Assembly: GCF_000785105.2 (NCBI RefSeq)
Contig: NZ_CP018906.1
Location: forward strand, 1 to 64,000
DNA length: 64,000 nt
Source of the DNA: Lentilactobacillus curieae
GTDB lineage: Bacteria > Bacillota > Bacilli > Lactobacillales > Lactobacillaceae
Reading direction: 5' to 3'
Shown: one piece after another, positions 43,704 through 51,806 of the stretch
How positions within the stretch are numbered: position 1 is the stretch's first letter
How the letters are laid out: the number at the start of each line of letters is the position of its first letter
The notes under the pieces: generated by a model
What the model was told of the DNA's origin: nothing
The model's database searches: none
The model's input: the letters and a program-made list of their open reading frames with translations, nothing else
Program-made: the position numbers and the translations under genes

Positions 43704-45149
43704 TTACTTGATGATTTTTTTATTGGGGTCAGCAAAATTGATTACTAGCACAACCACCATCATCACTGCAGATAAGGTAAATACTGAATGAAGGCCGTTT
43801 AAAATTATGCCATCGATCATTGATCTGTTGGTGACACGAACATTAGTGCTTGAACTAATTACATCGTTGACTTTGCTAAAAGAAATTCCGTGAAGTTGCA
43901 TTCTAATAACAACGTTCAAAATGGCTCCATATACACCCGTCATCACCGTTTGACCGAGAGAACGGCCCAACGTTAGTATCGCGGTGGCCGACCCTACCAG
44001 GCTGTCGCTAACTAAATGTTGACTCAGGATCGTGTTCATACTGATCACAATCCCCATCCCGGTTCCGTTGACAGCCGAAATAATGTAAAACATCCAAAAC
44101 GGAAAATGGATGTTTGCAAAAACTAGCATCAAGTAAAACACTAATTGAATCGTGACTACGAGCATAATCACCCGTTTAGGTACAAACCTGGCAATCAATC
44201 CGCCGACAAAGAATGACGCAGTCAACCACATAACGGAGCTGGAAGTAACAACCATCCCCGCCCCAGTTGCGGGTAATCTGTACAGTGATTGCAACCAAAT
44301 TGGTAAATAGACCTGAAAACCAATCAAGACCCCACTTAAAATTGTAGCCGTTAAAATTTGCACGTTAAATGTTTTGACCCTAAACATTTCTGGTGGAATC
44401 AACGGGTCATTAAACCGGGTTTCTTGATGAACTAGCAACCCAAATCCGACTATGGCAACTACTAACAGTACCATTGAAATCGCTAAGTTGGTATCCAAAC
44501 TCTGAATACCTAATAACAACGCTACCAGTCCAACGGTAAGCCATAAAATTCCTAACCAGTCGATAGTTAGCTGGCGTTTTTCAAAGTTTGACTCAGTATA
44601 GCCAATCGCAATAATCACAAAAACTAAAAGCCCTAAAGGAACATTAACGAAAAATACCCAATGCCACGATAAATGGTCAACCAAGAAACCACCAACAAGT
44701 GGCCCAACTAATGCTGACAGACCCCAGGCAGTGTTATTTAAGGCCATCACTTTTGCACGTTCTTTAAAGCTGTAGTAATCAGCGATAATCGTAAACGTTA
44801 ATGGCATAACTGCACCAGCACCGATTCCCTGAATCGCCCTTGCAGCAACTAAGAAGAAAATCGATGGTGAAATTCCACTTAAAAAGGAACCGATGGTAAA
44901 GAGCAGTACCCCCCATTGAAACACTCGTTTTCTGCCTAACGTGTCAGCCATCTTTCCATAAATTGGGGTGGTGATAGCTGTTGTCAGCAAATAAGCACTC
45001 ATGATCCAACTTTGAAACGCCAAACCATGCAAGTCACTAATGATTGCGGGTAGAGCTGTTGTGACGATAGTTACCTCAACTGAAGTCATAAAGGTAGCAA
45101 TAAACACTGCAATCATAACTAACCCACGATTTTTGTGTGTCTGTGTCAA
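43704..45149 (-). CDS. DHA2-family MFS drug exporter (14 TM)
   Basis: About 481 residues with 14 TM segments: MIAVFIATFMTSVEVTIVTTALPAIISDL, motif A GKMADTLGRKRVF, motif C WGLSALVGPLVGGFLVDHLSWHWVFFVNVPLG. Proton-coupled export of toxic compounds; substrate unknown. TTG at 45149 is chosen (AAAGGA about 12 nt upstream); the longest ORF begins 10 codons earlier and a Met 11 codons later is an alternative. A weak TCAAGTAATT/AATTACTTGA hairpin overlaps its end. Confidence 0.85.
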   Translation of the reverse strand: MTQTHKNRGLVMIAVFIATFMTSVEVTIVTTALPAIISDLHGLAFQSWIMSAYLLTTAITTPIYGKMADTLGRKRVFQWGVLLFTIGSFLSGISPSIFFLVAARAIQGIGAGAVMPLTFTIIADYYSFKERAKVMALNNTAWGLSALVGPLVGGFLVDHLSWHWVFFVNVPLGLLVFVIIAIGYTESNFEKRQLTIDWLGILWLTVGLVALLLGIQSLDTNLAISMVLLVVAIVGFGLLVHQETRFNDPLIPPEMFRVKTFNVQILTATILSGVLIGFQVYLPIWLQSLYRLPATGAGMVVTSSSVMWLTASFFVGGLIARFVPKRVIMLVVTIQLVFYLMLVFANIHFPFWMFYIISAVNGTGMGIVISMNTILSQHLVSDSLVGSATAILTLGRSLGQTVMTGVYGAILNVVIRMQLHGISFSKVNDVISSSTNVRVTNRSMIDGIILNGLHSVFTLSAVMMVVVLVINFADPNKKIIK

Positions 45150-45221
45150 AAAAACACACCATCCTTTCTCTGTATCCAAACAATTTATTATACGCCTGTT
45201 TTATAAGATTTAATTTAGCAA

Positions 45222-45262
45222 AATAAAAAAAGAGGCCCAGATGCATTAGCATCACAGGCCCC
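45222..45262 (-). terminator. Terminator of LOG gene
   Basis: Interrupted stem GGCC..GATGC/GCATC..GGCC with loop ATTA and a T7 run on the minus strand. Confidence 0.7.
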
Positions 45263-45279
45263 GTTGGCTTACTATTAAT

Positions 45280-45855
45280 CTAATTGCTTTTGTTATAACT
45301 TCTAATTACAGGTGGCTCATAATTGTTCATAAATTTATAGATTTCTGTCAGCGAGTCAGAAAAAAGCAACTTCTGGCGATCTTCAACCGTCAAAAATTCT
45401 TTTTTAGTCATCTCATCAAACATTTTTTCTAATGGGTCATAATAGCCAGCAACATTATAGAAGACACACGGGCTGGGATTATCACCAATTCGTGCCCATG
45501 AAAAGGCCTGAGATATCTCCTCCAATGTTCCAGGACCTCCAGGCAACGCAATACAACCATCAGATTGTTTCATCATTTCTTGCTTACGAATATCCATATT
45601 AGCAACAATCTTCAAATCAGAAAGCCACTCCAGTGCTGCCCCTCGATCAAAAAGTTCTTGGGGCATAATGCCGTGCACCGTCCCGCCAGACGCCACAACC
45701 GACTTAGCTAGCAATCCCATCAAGCCAACACCGCCACCACCATAAACTAAATCTAGGTTATGCTCAACTAACCAATGAGCTAATTTGACGGTCGCTTCTT
45801 GGTACACCTTATCGTTTCCTGCTGATGCTCCACAATATACCGCAACTTTTTCCAT
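45280..45855 (-). CDS. LOG-family nucleotide phosphoribohydrolase
   Basis: 191 residues: KVAVYCGASAGNDKVYQEA, LVYGGGGVGLMGLLAKSVV, and the catalytic CIALPGGPGTLEEISQAFSW. These are the LOG/YvdD hallmarks (PGGxGT). Hydrolyses nucleoside 5'-monophosphates such as AMP or cytokinin-like ribotides to base and ribose 5-phosphate. ATG at 45855 follows GAGGTTGGG; six upstream codons of the ORF precede that site. Confidence 0.9.
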   Translation of the reverse strand: MEKVAVYCGASAGNDKVYQEATVKLAHWLVEHNLDLVYGGGGVGLMGLLAKSVVASGGTVHGIMPQELFDRGAALEWLSDLKIVANMDIRKQEMMKQSDGCIALPGGPGTLEEISQAFSWARIGDNPSPCVFYNVAGYYDPLEKMFDEMTKKEFLTVEDRQKLLFSDSLTEIYKFMNNYEPPVIRSYNKSN

Positions 45856-45923
45856 TGATAATCCCAACCTCACAATCCTATAATTAAAAGCACTACGATA
45901 ATAATATCACGGAGGAATTGTGG

Positions 45924-46253
45924 ATGAATTTAAAAGATCATGAAAATTGGTTAGTAGAGTTTTACAAACAACGAGATTGGTATAAGTACACACCTCCAGT
46001 TAGGCTAAATTATTTGACCGAAGAGGTTGGTGAACTGTCAAGAGCAATCCGTTCAATTGAATTCGGTCGCGATCATCCAGGTGAGCACAAGCTATCAACC
46101 GATGAAAAGTTTGATAACTTAAACGAAGAACTTGCAGATGTCATTGACCAAGTACTGATAATTTGTAGTCAATACGACATTGACCCCACATCCTTAATGG
46201 AATATAGCGAGCGGAAGCTAAATAAACGTTTCGAATCAAATCAAGGTGCTTAA
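45924..46253 (+). CDS. MazG-like NTP pyrophosphohydrolase
   Basis: 109 residues, one all-alpha NTP-PPase domain: LNYLTEEVGELSRAIRSIEF gives the EExxE helix, ELADVIDQVLIICSQ the EExxD helix. Removes aberrant or excess NTPs as NMP plus PPi. ATG at 45924 follows GGAGG with 8-nt spacing. Confidence 0.85.
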   Translation: MNLKDHENWLVEFYKQRDWYKYTPPVRLNYLTEEVGELSRAIRSIEFGRDHPGEHKLSTDEKFDNLNEELADVIDQVLIICSQYDIDPTSLMEYSERKLNKRFESNQGA

Positions 46254-46349
46254 TGGAAAGTTGCTACGGTAGGCATCAGACTCATTTGACCCTCCCTACT
46301 CACTTTTTTGTTACAATAAAGTTATACAAACAAAGGGAGCGTGACATAA

Positions 46350-47408
46350 ATGACAAAACTAATTACACTGAAAAACTTGCCGAAGACACTGACTCCGAAT
46401 GAAGATGTACTCACCTTGAGTATTAATTTAAATAAATTAAAATACCAACAAGATGAGCGTCTGCACCTAAAGAGTGCGCTTACAGAAATTAAAAAATATT
46501 CTATGGAACACCCTGAATTAAACTATAAAGAGCTTGAACGTCAGGTAGACAACTTGATTGATCAGAACCTACCATACCAAGGGATAACGTTATTCATTCA
46601 AGGTAATACTTTAGAGTTGTTCGTTTTACCACGGACAACTGTTGACGAAGTAAAGTTAACAATTAGCAAATCTCCCGACTTACTATCTATTTTACGTGAG
46701 CAACCAAACAAGATGTATTACTTGTTAGCGTTAGAGGGAACATCATTCAGACTATTCAAAATTGTTGATAAAGCAGTTGCACCCGTGAAATTAGATGTAG
46801 ACGCCCCAACCGACCTAGTGGAAACATTAGGATCAGAAAAACGTGGTGGTGAACTTAACTTTAGTGGTCAAGGTGGTTCAACAACTTTCCATGGCCACAA
46901 TGAAACAAGCAAGGAAAAACAGATTGATTTAGAGCGTTACTACCGCGAAATCAATAAGTATCTGGTTGAAACTATTGACTTAACTGTTCCAATCGTCTTA
47001 ATGGGATTACCTAAAAATCTGGCATTATTCAAACGAATTTCAGAAAAGCTGTCTCTATCTGAAATTCAAATTAGCAAATCCCCAACGGACTTAACAAATG
47101 CCCAAATTGAAAAGACCACTAGCAACGAAATCAGTGAACAAGAGGTTGAAACAATCACTGACGATGTTGCTGCCATTAATAACAAGCGGGTATTAACTGA
47201 CACAGCTGAAATTGACCAAGCAATTGATACAAACCAACTAAACAAGCTGATTGTTAACGTTGGTAATCTATCCAATAGCGTTGATGACCACCTATACAAT
47301 GACATCAACCGAATTATCTCTCGTGCCTTAAAGATTAACAGTCAGGTGGTTGTTCTTAAACAAGAAGAACCACAATCACCAGCCTTATTGGAAGCAACAA
47401 CTTATTAA
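46350..47408 (+). CDS. baeRF-like (archaeo-eukaryotic release factor family) protein
   Basis: 352 residues: KNLPKTLTPNEDVLTLSINL, YQGITLFIQGNTLELFVLP, YYLLALEGTSFRLFKIVDKAVAPVKLD, a Gly/Ser/Thr/His loop (GGELNFSGQGGSTTFHGHNETSKEKQIDLERYYREI) and VPIVLMGLPKNLALFKRI. This matches bacterial baeRF-type proteins, related to eRF1 domains; a translation or RNA role is only suggested by homology. RBS AAAGGGAG. Monocistronic. Confidence 0.78.
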   Translation: MTKLITLKNLPKTLTPNEDVLTLSINLNKLKYQQDERLHLKSALTEIKKYSMEHPELNYKELERQVDNLIDQNLPYQGITLFIQGNTLELFVLPRTTVDEVKLTISKSPDLLSILREQPNKMYYLLALEGTSFRLFKIVDKAVAPVKLDVDAPTDLVETLGSEKRGGELNFSGQGGSTTFHGHNETSKEKQIDLERYYREINKYLVETIDLTVPIVLMGLPKNLALFKRISEKLSLSEIQISKSPTDLTNAQIEKTTSNEISEQEVETITDDVAAINNKRVLTDTAEIDQAIDTNQLNKLIVNVGNLSNSVDDHLYNDINRIISRALKINSQVVVLKQEEPQSPALLEATTY

Positions 47409-47411
47409 TCG

Positions 47412-47458
47412 AAAAGCTCACAGAGCACGCCTAAATGGGGCTGTTTTGTGAGCTTTTT
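47412..47458 (+). terminator. Terminator
   Basis: AAAAGCTCACA/TGTGAGCTTTT stem with imperfect inner pairing and T5. Confidence 0.8.
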
Positions 47459-47523
47459 GATGACTTGCGAAAACCACCAAAAAATAATAAACTAAGGGTC
47501 TATTATTTTTTGGAGAGTCGATA

Positions 47524-47895
47524 ATGAAAAAGCTGATATTTTCAATCTGGGCAATTGCCCTGTTAATCATCGCAGGTACCCTAACTGTATTCGCAAGTAA
47601 AACAAATTCCGACACTCAGTCTAACCAACAATTAGCACCCCAAACTCAAACCAAGCTAATCAACATCGCAGATAAAGCATTAACAAAACGCGAGGCAAAG
47701 CAAACTCGAATCGTCTATGTTGGCAAAGTAGTCAGACATCACCAGAAGTTCTATTTACTTGCTGGGATCAAACGCCAAACTGGTAAAAGAGCCTCAACAA
47801 ATGCAGATTCAATTTGCAATTTCTTTATCAACGAAAATTTTAAATTAAAAGCAATTTCGAAGACGGATTTCCCGTCAAAAAATGTTTTAAAATAA
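47524..47895 (+). CDS. Small secreted or anchored protein, unknown
   Basis: 123 residues: MKKLIFSIWAIALLIIAGTLTVFASK (signal or anchor), a Gln/Thr/Asn-rich stretch, then LINIADKALTKREAKQTRIVYVGKVVRHHQKFYLLAGI. One Cys near the C-terminus. No family recognised. TTGGAGAG precedes the ATG. Confidence 0.65.
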   Translation: MKKLIFSIWAIALLIIAGTLTVFASKTNSDTQSNQQLAPQTQTKLINIADKALTKREAKQTRIVYVGKVVRHHQKFYLLAGIKRQTGKRASTNADSICNFFINENFKLKAISKTDFPSKNVLK

Positions 47896-47896
47896 A

Positions 47897-47952
47897 TAAA
47901 GCTTACTCTATAGCTGCGATTAAATCACAGCTAAGAGTAAGCTTATTTTTTA
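47897..47952. terminator. Bidirectional terminator
   Basis: Long stem AAGCTTACTCT/AGAGTAAGCTT with inner TAGCTG/CAGCTA, T6 on the 3' side; between convergent genes. Confidence 0.88.
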
Positions 47953-48417
47953 TCTCTTTAAATCTGAATTAGTCATAATTTTAACTTGGGGCTTTTGATA
48001 ATAATAAAATTGTTTCATCGTTGGCTCATATAGACTTTGTTGACCATAGACGTCAAATGCCCGTTTGATAGTTACTGAGTGCCCCGGTTTAACAACAACT
48101 GGCTTATGCGGAAACACAACGTTTGCTTTACTCTTCGGAAAATTGGGCCGGTAATATTTGATTTTAGAGAAATCGAACTTCACATTTTGCTTAGTCCCGT
48201 TTTTGATTTTCATATTCCGATATACCCGCACATAGACACTTGGAGAATTCTTAGCATCATAGTGCCAAGCACCAGAGAACTTTACAAGTTTCTGCTGCTT
48301 ATGTGATAGCTGATCATAATTAACAGTCTTTGCCTTGCTAGCAAAAGTGGTCTGGCTAACTGCCATCCCCAATGCCAAGGAAAAAAGTAACGCTGTACTA
48401 CACTTAAATTTTTTCAT
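47950..48417 (-). CDS. Secreted protein of unknown function
   Basis: 155 residues: MKKFKCSTALLFSLALGMAVSQTTFASKAK is a clear signal peptide; the mature part (QKLVKFSGAWHYDAKNSPSVYVRVYRNMKIKNGTKQNVKFDFSKIKYY) is basic and aromatic-rich, as in LAB surface-layer-associated proteins. A minus-strand promoter (TTGAAC, 17 bp, TATGAT at 48424-48429) ends only 6 nt before the ATG and there is no clear ribosome site, so the mRNA may be leaderless. The longest ORF start (48465) lies upstream of this promoter and is unlikely. Confidence 0.7.
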   Translation of the reverse strand: MKKFKCSTALLFSLALGMAVSQTTFASKAKTVNYDQLSHKQQKLVKFSGAWHYDAKNSPSVYVRVYRNMKIKNGTKQNVKFDFSKIKYYRPNFPKSKANVVFPHKPVVVKPGHSVTIKRAFDVYGQQSLYEPTMKQFYYYQKPQVKIMTNSDLKR

Positions 48418-48423
48418 GCAATC

Positions 48424-48452
48424 ATCATAACAAGCTGGTAATTTGGGTTCAA
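48424..48452 (-). promoter_or_regulatory. Promoter abutting the start codon
   Basis: TTGAAC, 17-bp spacer, TATGAT on the minus strand; the expected start of transcription falls at or near the ATG (48417). Confidence 0.6.
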
Positions 48453-48497
48453 CGCTTTTAATCAAATCGTAAAATGACTGTTATCTCAGCTTCATCT

Positions 48498-48526
48498 TTG
48501 GATTCAGTTGGAAACTGCTCTATAAT
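48498..48526 (+). promoter_or_regulatory. Promoter of the 258-residue secreted protein gene
   Basis: TTGGAT, 17-bp spacer, TATAAT, upstream of a GAGGTG ribosome site. Confidence 0.7.
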
Positions 48527-48546
48527 AAAATATTGAGGTGAATTAT

Positions 48547-49323
48547 ATGGACTACAAAAAACTAATAATTACGACAGGTGCCGCAGTGATTGGGGTATTC
48601 GGATTATCGCTAACCACTCAAGCAAGCACTTCAAATCAATACGGTTACTACCAAGCTAAAAAGACAGTTAAAGTACCACTTTATGGAACTAGTCAGTCTG
48701 TGAAAATCAAAAAGAACACAATTGTGCCCGGATACACTTTTCAAGACGCATTTAGAACTCAAAAAAGTATCAAATTAAACTTAAGCTCTTTAAGTTACCA
48801 ATACCGTAAGTCATGGCCAAAAATCGCCAAAAATATTGACTGGCAACAAAGCGGCGCCACAGAGCAGGCAGTATCGTTTAAGGCGGTCACAGCCCCTCAA
48901 CAAATGCTATTCAAAACTGTAAGTACGTTACCCCTGACCGGAATGTTCTACGTGGGTAACCGTGCTAATTCTAAGGGAACTACTACTCTAAAGAGTCGGC
49001 TAGTTATCACCACGGATGGTTACATCGAACGATATTACGATACGTACCCAAATGTTAGTCAAAAACCAGTGGCCACCGCAAAAATTAGTAAGGTTCAAAG
49101 GAAGGGGCTAACCACGTACCTTTACTACCCTAATCACATTAAGGGCGTGAAGGACCAACACGTTGCTAAAACCGGCAAATTTCAATATCGATTAACAATT
49201 AAAAACTTAAATAAGAGCACCCAAACTAAGCTGAAAAACGCTGATGTTGCTAGCGAACGCTATGCTGTATATTCATTTGGCGGTCAGCACTACTTCACAT
49301 TGATGAATCAAGTCGACTTCTAG
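48547..49323 (+). CDS. Secreted surface protein, unknown
   Basis: 258 residues: signal peptide MDYKKLIITTGAAVIGVFGLSLTTQAST, mature part rich in Lys, Tyr, Thr and Ser (YQAKKTVKVPLYGTSQSVKIKKNTIVPGYTF; KTGKFQYRLTIKNLNKSTQTKLKNADVASERYAVYSFGGQHYF). Lactobacillus surface-protein character, no domain recognised. ATG at 48547 follows GAGGTG with 6-nt spacing. Confidence 0.7.
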   Translation: MDYKKLIITTGAAVIGVFGLSLTTQASTSNQYGYYQAKKTVKVPLYGTSQSVKIKKNTIVPGYTFQDAFRTQKSIKLNLSSLSYQYRKSWPKIAKNIDWQQSGATEQAVSFKAVTAPQQMLFKTVSTLPLTGMFYVGNRANSKGTTTLKSRLVITTDGYIERYYDTYPNVSQKPVATAKISKVQRKGLTTYLYYPNHIKGVKDQHVAKTGKFQYRLTIKNLNKSTQTKLKNADVASERYAVYSFGGQHYFTLMNQVDF

Positions 49324-49332
49324 TCATCCTGG

Positions 49333-49361
49333 TTGACCTATCAATAAAAATTAGTTATATT
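49333..49361 (+). promoter_or_regulatory. Promoter of SMR exporter leader
   Basis: TTGACC, 17-bp spacer, TATATT. Confidence 0.6.
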
Positions 49362-49367
49362 GATAGT

Positions 49368-49462
49368 AATTCAATATCAAATGCGCCACCGGGTGCAATC
49401 AACTCAAGTACATCACCAAACTTCGTTAGGTCTAAGAAGAAGTTTGGCGGTGTACTTTTTTC
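49368..49462 (+). promoter_or_regulatory. Structured leader with terminator, candidate guanidine riboswitch
   Basis: Between the promoter and the SMR gene: a small hairpin TGCGCC-ACCG-GGTGCA (49382-49397), then a strong terminator (AAGTACA..CCAAACTTC / GAAGTTTGG..TGTACTT followed by T6; 49406-49462). A short GC hairpin with an ACCG loop placed just before a terminator and an SMR gene recalls the guanidine-IV (mepA motif) class, from memory only. Confidence 0.5.
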
Positions 49463-49487
49463 GTTTAAATTATGGAGGAATATAGTT

Positions 49488-49808
49488 ATGGCATGGATTG
49501 ATTTATTTATCGCAGGATTATTTGAAGTTTTTTGGGCAGCAATGATGAAACTGAGCCACGGTTTCTCTAAGTTAGGCTTCTCAGTGGCTACAGTTGTTGG
49601 GATGATTCTTAGTTTTTACTTTCTAGCAAAGGCAACCAAGATGCTACCCATTAGCCTCTCCTACCCAATTTGGACAGGAATTGGTGCAGTTGGATCTATC
49701 CTGGTTGGTGCCTTTGTATTTAAAGACACCCTACCACCTGCAACTTGGATTTTTATTGGTTTCTTACTTGTTGGAATTATCGGAATTAAAGTCACTAGCG
49801 GGCATTAG
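49488..49808 (+). CDS. SMR-family exporter, SugE/Gdx-like
   Basis: 106 residues, four TM helices: MAWIDLFIAGLFEVFWAAMMKLSHGF with the active-site Glu14, SYPIWTGIGAVGSILVGAFVFKD. The GLFEVFWA pattern is nearer Gdx (guanidinium exporter) than EmrE/QacE; the upstream structured leader would fit. Likely exports guanidinium or small cations. RBS TGGAGG. Confidence 0.87.
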   Translation: MAWIDLFIAGLFEVFWAAMMKLSHGFSKLGFSVATVVGMILSFYFLAKATKMLPISLSYPIWTGIGAVGSILVGAFVFKDTLPPATWIFIGFLLVGIIGIKVTSGH

Positions 49809-49848
49809 TGATATAATGAGCCTATCATTTTTTTAAAGGGGAATCATT

Positions 49849-50364
49849 ATGGAACTGAGCATCAAAAGGTGTGATATCAACGATTTGGATCAACTCGTTG
49901 ATATTGCGATTGAAACCTTCGTTGATACTTTCTTACCAAATAACAAACAAAAAGATATTGATCAATATGTAATCAACGCGTTTAAAAGCTCAAAGCTAAT
50001 GGATGAACTTCACAATCCTGAATCGCAGTTTTTCTTTATTTATTCCGATGAAGAACTGGCTGGTTACTTAAAGGTTAATGTTGGAACCGCCCAAACTGAA
50101 GATATGGGTCCAGATAGTTTTGAAGTTCAGAGAATTTACGTTAGGCAAAAATTTAAAAGAACTGGTGTTGGCACTGAGTTGATGACCCGGGCAATTCAGC
50201 TTGCTAAACGTGCCAAAAAGAAGCAAGTTTGGCTCGGAGTTTGGGAAAAAAATGTTAACGCACAGAAATTCTACGAAAAGTTTGGGTTTATCAAAACTGG
50301 GAGTCATAAGTTCTTAATGGGCAGTACACCAAATCACGATTGGATTATGACGAAACAGCTGTAA
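49849..50364 (+). CDS. GNAT-family N-acetyltransferase (PaiA-like)
   Basis: 171 residues: IKRCDINDLDQLVDIAIETFVDTFLPNN, QRIYVRQKFKRTGVGTELMTRAIQLAKRA (acetyl-CoA loop KRTGVG), VWLGVWEKNVNAQKFYEKFGFIKTGSHKFLMG. Close to PaiA-like polyamine acetyltransferases. RBS AAAGGGG. Terminator downstream. Confidence 0.88.
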   Translation: MELSIKRCDINDLDQLVDIAIETFVDTFLPNNKQKDIDQYVINAFKSSKLMDELHNPESQFFFIYSDEELAGYLKVNVGTAQTEDMGPDSFEVQRIYVRQKFKRTGVGTELMTRAIQLAKRAKKKQVWLGVWEKNVNAQKFYEKFGFIKTGSHKFLMGSTPNHDWIMTKQL

Positions 50365-50379
50365 AATATGATTTATCGA

Positions 50380-50407
50380 GGACAAAGTAATCTTTGCCCT
50401 TTTTTTG
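50380..50407 (+). terminator. Terminator
   Basis: GGACAAAG/CTTTGCCC stem with one mismatch, loop TAAT and T8. Confidence 0.8.
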
Positions 50408-50481
50408 TTCCAAAACTTTCTAACGGGATTGTTTTAATTAATATGAGATAATTAAGGGAATAACTGTGAAGGAAAAATAAT

Positions 50482-51744
50482 ATGGATAAATCAATTTCTA
50501 TCGCAATTTGGCGAAAAAACATATTAATATTTTTGACTAGTCAATTTTTAACTGGGATTACCAGTATGATTGTTCAATATGCCATTATTTGGTATTTGAC
50601 CAAGGAAACGGGATCGGCAACTGTTCTTAGTTTAGCAACATTATTGGGAATGCTACCGATGGCTCTGCTTAGCCCGTTTGCTGGACCGTTTGTTGACCGG
50701 CTAAACAAAAAGGCATTACTGATTGTGCCAGATTTGATTGCAGCTTTATTTGCAATTCTGCTATCGATTGTTGGAACCATTAATTCAACCTTCCCACTCT
50801 GGTTGGTATTTGTTTCACTATTGGTTCGCTCAATCGCCCAGACCTTTCAAATGCCCACGGTCCAATCGATTCTACCAACAATGGTTCCGGAAAAAGAACT
50901 AACAAAAATCAACGGCCAGTTAGGCATGGTTCAATCAGCGAATATGATTATTGCTCCAGCACTCGGTGCCTTTTTGTTCTCAATCGTACCAATTAATTTT
51001 TTAATCTTAATCGATGTAATTGGGGCAGTAATTAGTGTTGGTTTATTAATATTTGTAGTAATTCCAAACAATAAAATTACTGAGCAAAAGTTGTCTATCC
51101 TTAGCGATGTCAAATTTGGTTTAGGAAAACTAGTCAAAAATCGTGGAGTTATGTGGCTTACCATAATCGGTGCCATTTTTACCCTCCTATTGATGCCTGC
51201 TGCTAGCCTATATCCACTGATGACAATGGACTACTTCAAAGGTTCCGTATTTCAAGCTGGGATGATTGAAGTGATTTACTCCGCAGGAATGCTTTTGGGC
51301 GGGGCAATAATTGGCTTTTTTGGTAATTGGAAAAATAGAATGACACCTGTCGTCTTATCATACCTAGTGATTGGAATTACTTTTGCATGGAGTGGAATTC
51401 TACCCGACAGTCAAACCGGTTACTGGTATTTCTTGATTCTCAATGCAATTGGTGGACTAGCCACCCCATTCTTCAATACCTTAATGATGGCGATGATTCA
51501 GCAATCATATCCATCAAATGAACTGGGTAGAGTCTTGGGAATCTTAAACGCAATCTTAAGCATTGCCGGACCGGTCGGCCTAATCTTTGCTGGCCCCTTG
51601 GCGGACTCAATCGGTGTAGAAAAGATGTTCCTCATCGCAGGAATTGGTACTGTGCTATGTGGACTGGCAAATTGGCTAATTCCCACAGCAAGAAATTACG
51701 ATATTAAATTGCAAGCTACTTTAGCTGAAAAAAACGAAAAATAA
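50482..51744 (+). CDS. MFS exporter, DHA3 (macrolide-efflux-like)
   Basis: 420 residues, 12 TM segments: FLTSQFLTGITSMIVQYAIIWYLTKETGSATVLSLATLLGMLPMALLSPFAGPFVDRLNKKALLI, typical of MefA-like DHA3 members, with SMFQMPT-like AQTFQMPTVQSILPTMVPEKEL. Efflux substrate unknown. ATG follows GAAGGAAAA. Confidence 0.87.
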   Translation: MDKSISIAIWRKNILIFLTSQFLTGITSMIVQYAIIWYLTKETGSATVLSLATLLGMLPMALLSPFAGPFVDRLNKKALLIVPDLIAALFAILLSIVGTINSTFPLWLVFVSLLVRSIAQTFQMPTVQSILPTMVPEKELTKINGQLGMVQSANMIIAPALGAFLFSIVPINFLILIDVIGAVISVGLLIFVVIPNNKITEQKLSILSDVKFGLGKLVKNRGVMWLTIIGAIFTLLLMPAASLYPLMTMDYFKGSVFQAGMIEVIYSAGMLLGGAIIGFFGNWKNRMTPVVLSYLVIGITFAWSGILPDSQTGYWYFLILNAIGGLATPFFNTLMMAMIQQSYPSNELGRVLGILNAILSIAGPVGLIFAGPLADSIGVEKMFLIAGIGTVLCGLANWLIPTARNYDIKLQATLAEKNEK

Positions 51745-51793
51745 AAAGGCTCAGAATTCAAGTTATTCTTGAACACCGAGTCTTTATTTTTTA
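51745..51793. terminator. Bidirectional terminator
   Basis: AAAGGCTC/GAGTCTTT outer stem and TTCAAG/CTTGAA inner stem, A/T runs on both sides. Confidence 0.85.
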
Positions 51794-51806
51794 ACAATCA
51801 AATCGT

